Part shown: piece after piece, positions 5,499 through 6,393 of the stretch
How positions within the stretch are numbered: the stretch's first letter is position 1
Layout of the letters: each line of letters begins with the position of its first letter
Assembly: GCA_041663205.1 (NCBI GenBank)
Contig: JBAZQZ010000040.1
Span: 1 to 6,393, forward strand
Direction of reading: 5' to 3'
Origin: UM-FILTER-38-24 sp041663205
Lineage (GTDB): Bacteria > Patescibacteriota > Gracilibacteria > UBA1369 > LOWO2-01-FULL-3
Length of the DNA stretch: 6,393 bases
Notes under the pieces: generated by a model
Databases searched by the model: none
Told to the model about the DNA's origin: nothing
What the model saw: the letters and a program-made list of their open reading frames with translations, nothing else
Made by a program: the position numbers and the translations under genes

Positions 5499-6053
5499 AT
5501 GAATAAACTTGTTGTTTCGGTTTCGGTTCTTGTTGCAGTTGTTTTGACAGGGTGTGGGTTTTTGGCTCCGAAAAGCGATGTTCCTGGTGTGCCCGGTGTT
5601 CCCGGTGGCAATTCTTTGAGTGATAAAGTCGGGAAAGAACTCGGGGAACAGATGGCCGAGGAGATGTTGGGAGGTATTGATGTTGAATTTGCGGAGGAGG
5701 GATCCGGGGACGTGGTAGCTTGGCCGAAACAAATTCCGAGTGATGTTCCTGAATTTAAATATGGGAAAATCGATGCATCAATGGCGACTCCGGGTGGCGA
5801 GGCGGATTATTCCGTTATGATGCAATTCAGAGAGGTGGAAAAGGAAGCTTATGCCAAATATGAGCAGGATTTGGTGGGAGCCGGGTGGACGATTACCACT
5901 GATTCCGATTGGTCCGGTCAGCATATTTCTGCGGAAAAAGATGGGGCGATGGTTGATATAGACAAAGATCCTGTCGGGGAGAATACCGCATTCTTGTATT
6001 ATTTTCCGAGGCCAAGCGAGCAGGCTGTTGAGGAGGAATCTGCTGAGGAATAA
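5499..6053 (+). CDS. Lipoprotein with C-terminal alpha/beta domain of unknown function
   Basis: The product is a 184-aa exported lipoprotein. The signal peptide (1-18) is short and hydrophobic and ends in a clear lipobox, VVLTGC, so Cys19 would be lipidated after cleavage by signal peptidase II. A flexible linker with VPGVPGVPGG (28-37) follows, then an amphipathic acidic helix (about 40-57) and a Gly/Glu-rich piece. The domain at about 75-170 opens with WPKQIPSDVPEF, continues with a helix ending in GAGW (127-130), and has strands around SAEKDGAMVDID and TAFLYYF. The tail is acidic. The layout of helix, acidic strand pair and 'lP..iPsdvP' motif recurs in many bacterial lipoproteins of unknown function. 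The start at 5499 is chosen because it gives a proper signal peptide and lies after the promoter; an in-frame ATG at 5433 would add 22 residues and bury it. It is divergent from the SLH gene. The basic function is unknown. Confidence 0.85.
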   Translation: MNKLVVSVSVLVAVVLTGCGFLAPKSDVPGVPGVPGGNSLSDKVGKELGEQMAEEMLGGIDVEFAEEGSGDVVAWPKQIPSDVPEFKYGKIDASMATPGGEADYSVMMQFREVEKEAYAKYEQDLVGAGWTITTDSDWSGQHISAEKDGAMVDIDKDPVGENTAFLYYFPRPSEQAVEEESAEE

Positions 6054-6056
6054 TTA
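6051..6056. other. Second pair of back-to-back stop codons (TAATTA)
   Basis: The lipoprotein gene ends with TAA at 6051-6053, and the minus-strand decarboxylase gene ends with TAA read from 6054-6056. As at 2673-2678, no base separates the convergent genes and no terminator hairpin fits between them. Confidence 0.9.
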
Positions 6057-6393
6057 CATGTCGTAAACGGGCGGGATTTCTTTGATGAAGTTTTGGGCAA
6101 ACGTGTAGGTGTATGCGCCTTGAAACGGGACTACGATGACGTCATTCGGTTTTGGTGTTCCTTTTGTGTACATGTAATATCCCCAGATGTCGTCGGGCAT
6201 GCAGAGTGAGCCGTAAGTGATGAATGGGATTTCGTTTTTTGTGTCGAATTGCGATAAATTTATGACTGGGGCGTAGTAAAAGAATTCATATTTTTCCCAG
6301 CCGATCATGTTTCCGCTGCCGTCGGTGATTCCGAAAGAATTGTTTTTGTTCTTCTTGATGTCGATTATTCTAAGCAACATGTGCATGCATGTG
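6054..6393 (-). CDS. PLP-dependent ornithine/diaminopimelate-type decarboxylase, C-terminal part
   Basis: Only the last 110 or so residues lie in the window; the frame is open to the right edge, so the ATG readable at 6384-6386 is internal. The fragment is the C-terminal beta-domain of fold-type III decarboxylases (ornithine, arginine, diaminopimelate and relatives). It shows LLRIIDIKK followed by FGITDGSGN, then YGSLCMPDD (codons around 6187-6213), where the cysteine matches the catalytic Cys that acts across the dimer interface. Next come NDVIVVPFQGAY (about 6111-6146), where GAY supplies the Tyr near the PLP, and the final NF-containing strand. The barrel with the PLP lysine is outside the window, so the substrate cannot be decided: lysine or polyamine synthesis and siderophore-type decarboxylation are all open. 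The stop codon touches that of the lipoprotein gene. Confidence 0.8.
   Translation of the reverse strand, partial: TCMHMLLRIIDIKKNKNNSFGITDGSGNMIGWEKYEFFYYAPVINLSQFDTKNEIPFITYGSLCMPDDIWGYYMYTKGTPKPNDVIVVPFQGAYTYTFAQNFIKEIPPVYDM

Noticed and set aside
5391..5732. N-terminal extension of the SLH gene by 114 codons on the minus strand
   Set aside because: It lies antisense to the lipoprotein's promoter and 5' coding part, has no domain, and would bury the basic-hydrophobic export signal that begins at the ATG at 5390.

Overview
The window is bacterial, AT-leaning and densely coded. No stretch of more than about 110 bases lacks a gene, and I see no RNA gene, CRISPR array, insertion sequence or prophage signature. 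TGA acts as a stop: it ends two genes and never occurs inside the roughly 1,900 codons of the five complete genes, while tryptophan is TGG. That argues against the UGA=Gly code of Gracilibacteria and SR1. None of the five complete genes has a recognisable Shine-Dalgarno sequence. Small genes, an SLH-anchored surface protein and missing Shine-Dalgarno sites would fit a Patescibacteria/CPR-type lineage such as Peregrinibacteria, but this placement is inference; no marker gene is present.

Left block (1-2675, plus strand): the last codons of an upstream gene that looks like a membrane protein; then, 5 nt later, an FAD-dependent oxidoreductase of the geranylgeranyl-reductase type; a 160-aa cysteine-rich protein of a conserved family often labelled 'hydrolase'; and a ZIP-family metal transporter. 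The gaps are short (5, 41 and 55 nt). Promoter-like sequences lie just before the second and third complete genes, so they may be transcribed separately as well as by read-through.

Middle block (2676-6053): a divergent pair. The minus-strand gene encodes a 904-aa exported protein with a membrane-spanning N-terminus, three SLH modules, about seven repeats that probably form a beta-propeller, and a separate C-terminal domain. The plus-strand gene, 108 nt away, encodes a 184-aa lipoprotein. Its C-terminal domain aligns by eye with the C-terminal domain of the SLH protein, so the two may be a functionally linked surface pair. This is the most interesting signal in the window.

Right edge (6054-6393, minus strand): the 3' end of a PLP-dependent ornithine/diaminopimelate-type decarboxylase that continues beyond the window.

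Both convergent gene junctions (2675/2676 and 6053/6054) have stop codons placed back to back with no base between them, forming the palindromes TGATCA and TAATTA. There is therefore no intergenic room for a terminator at either place.
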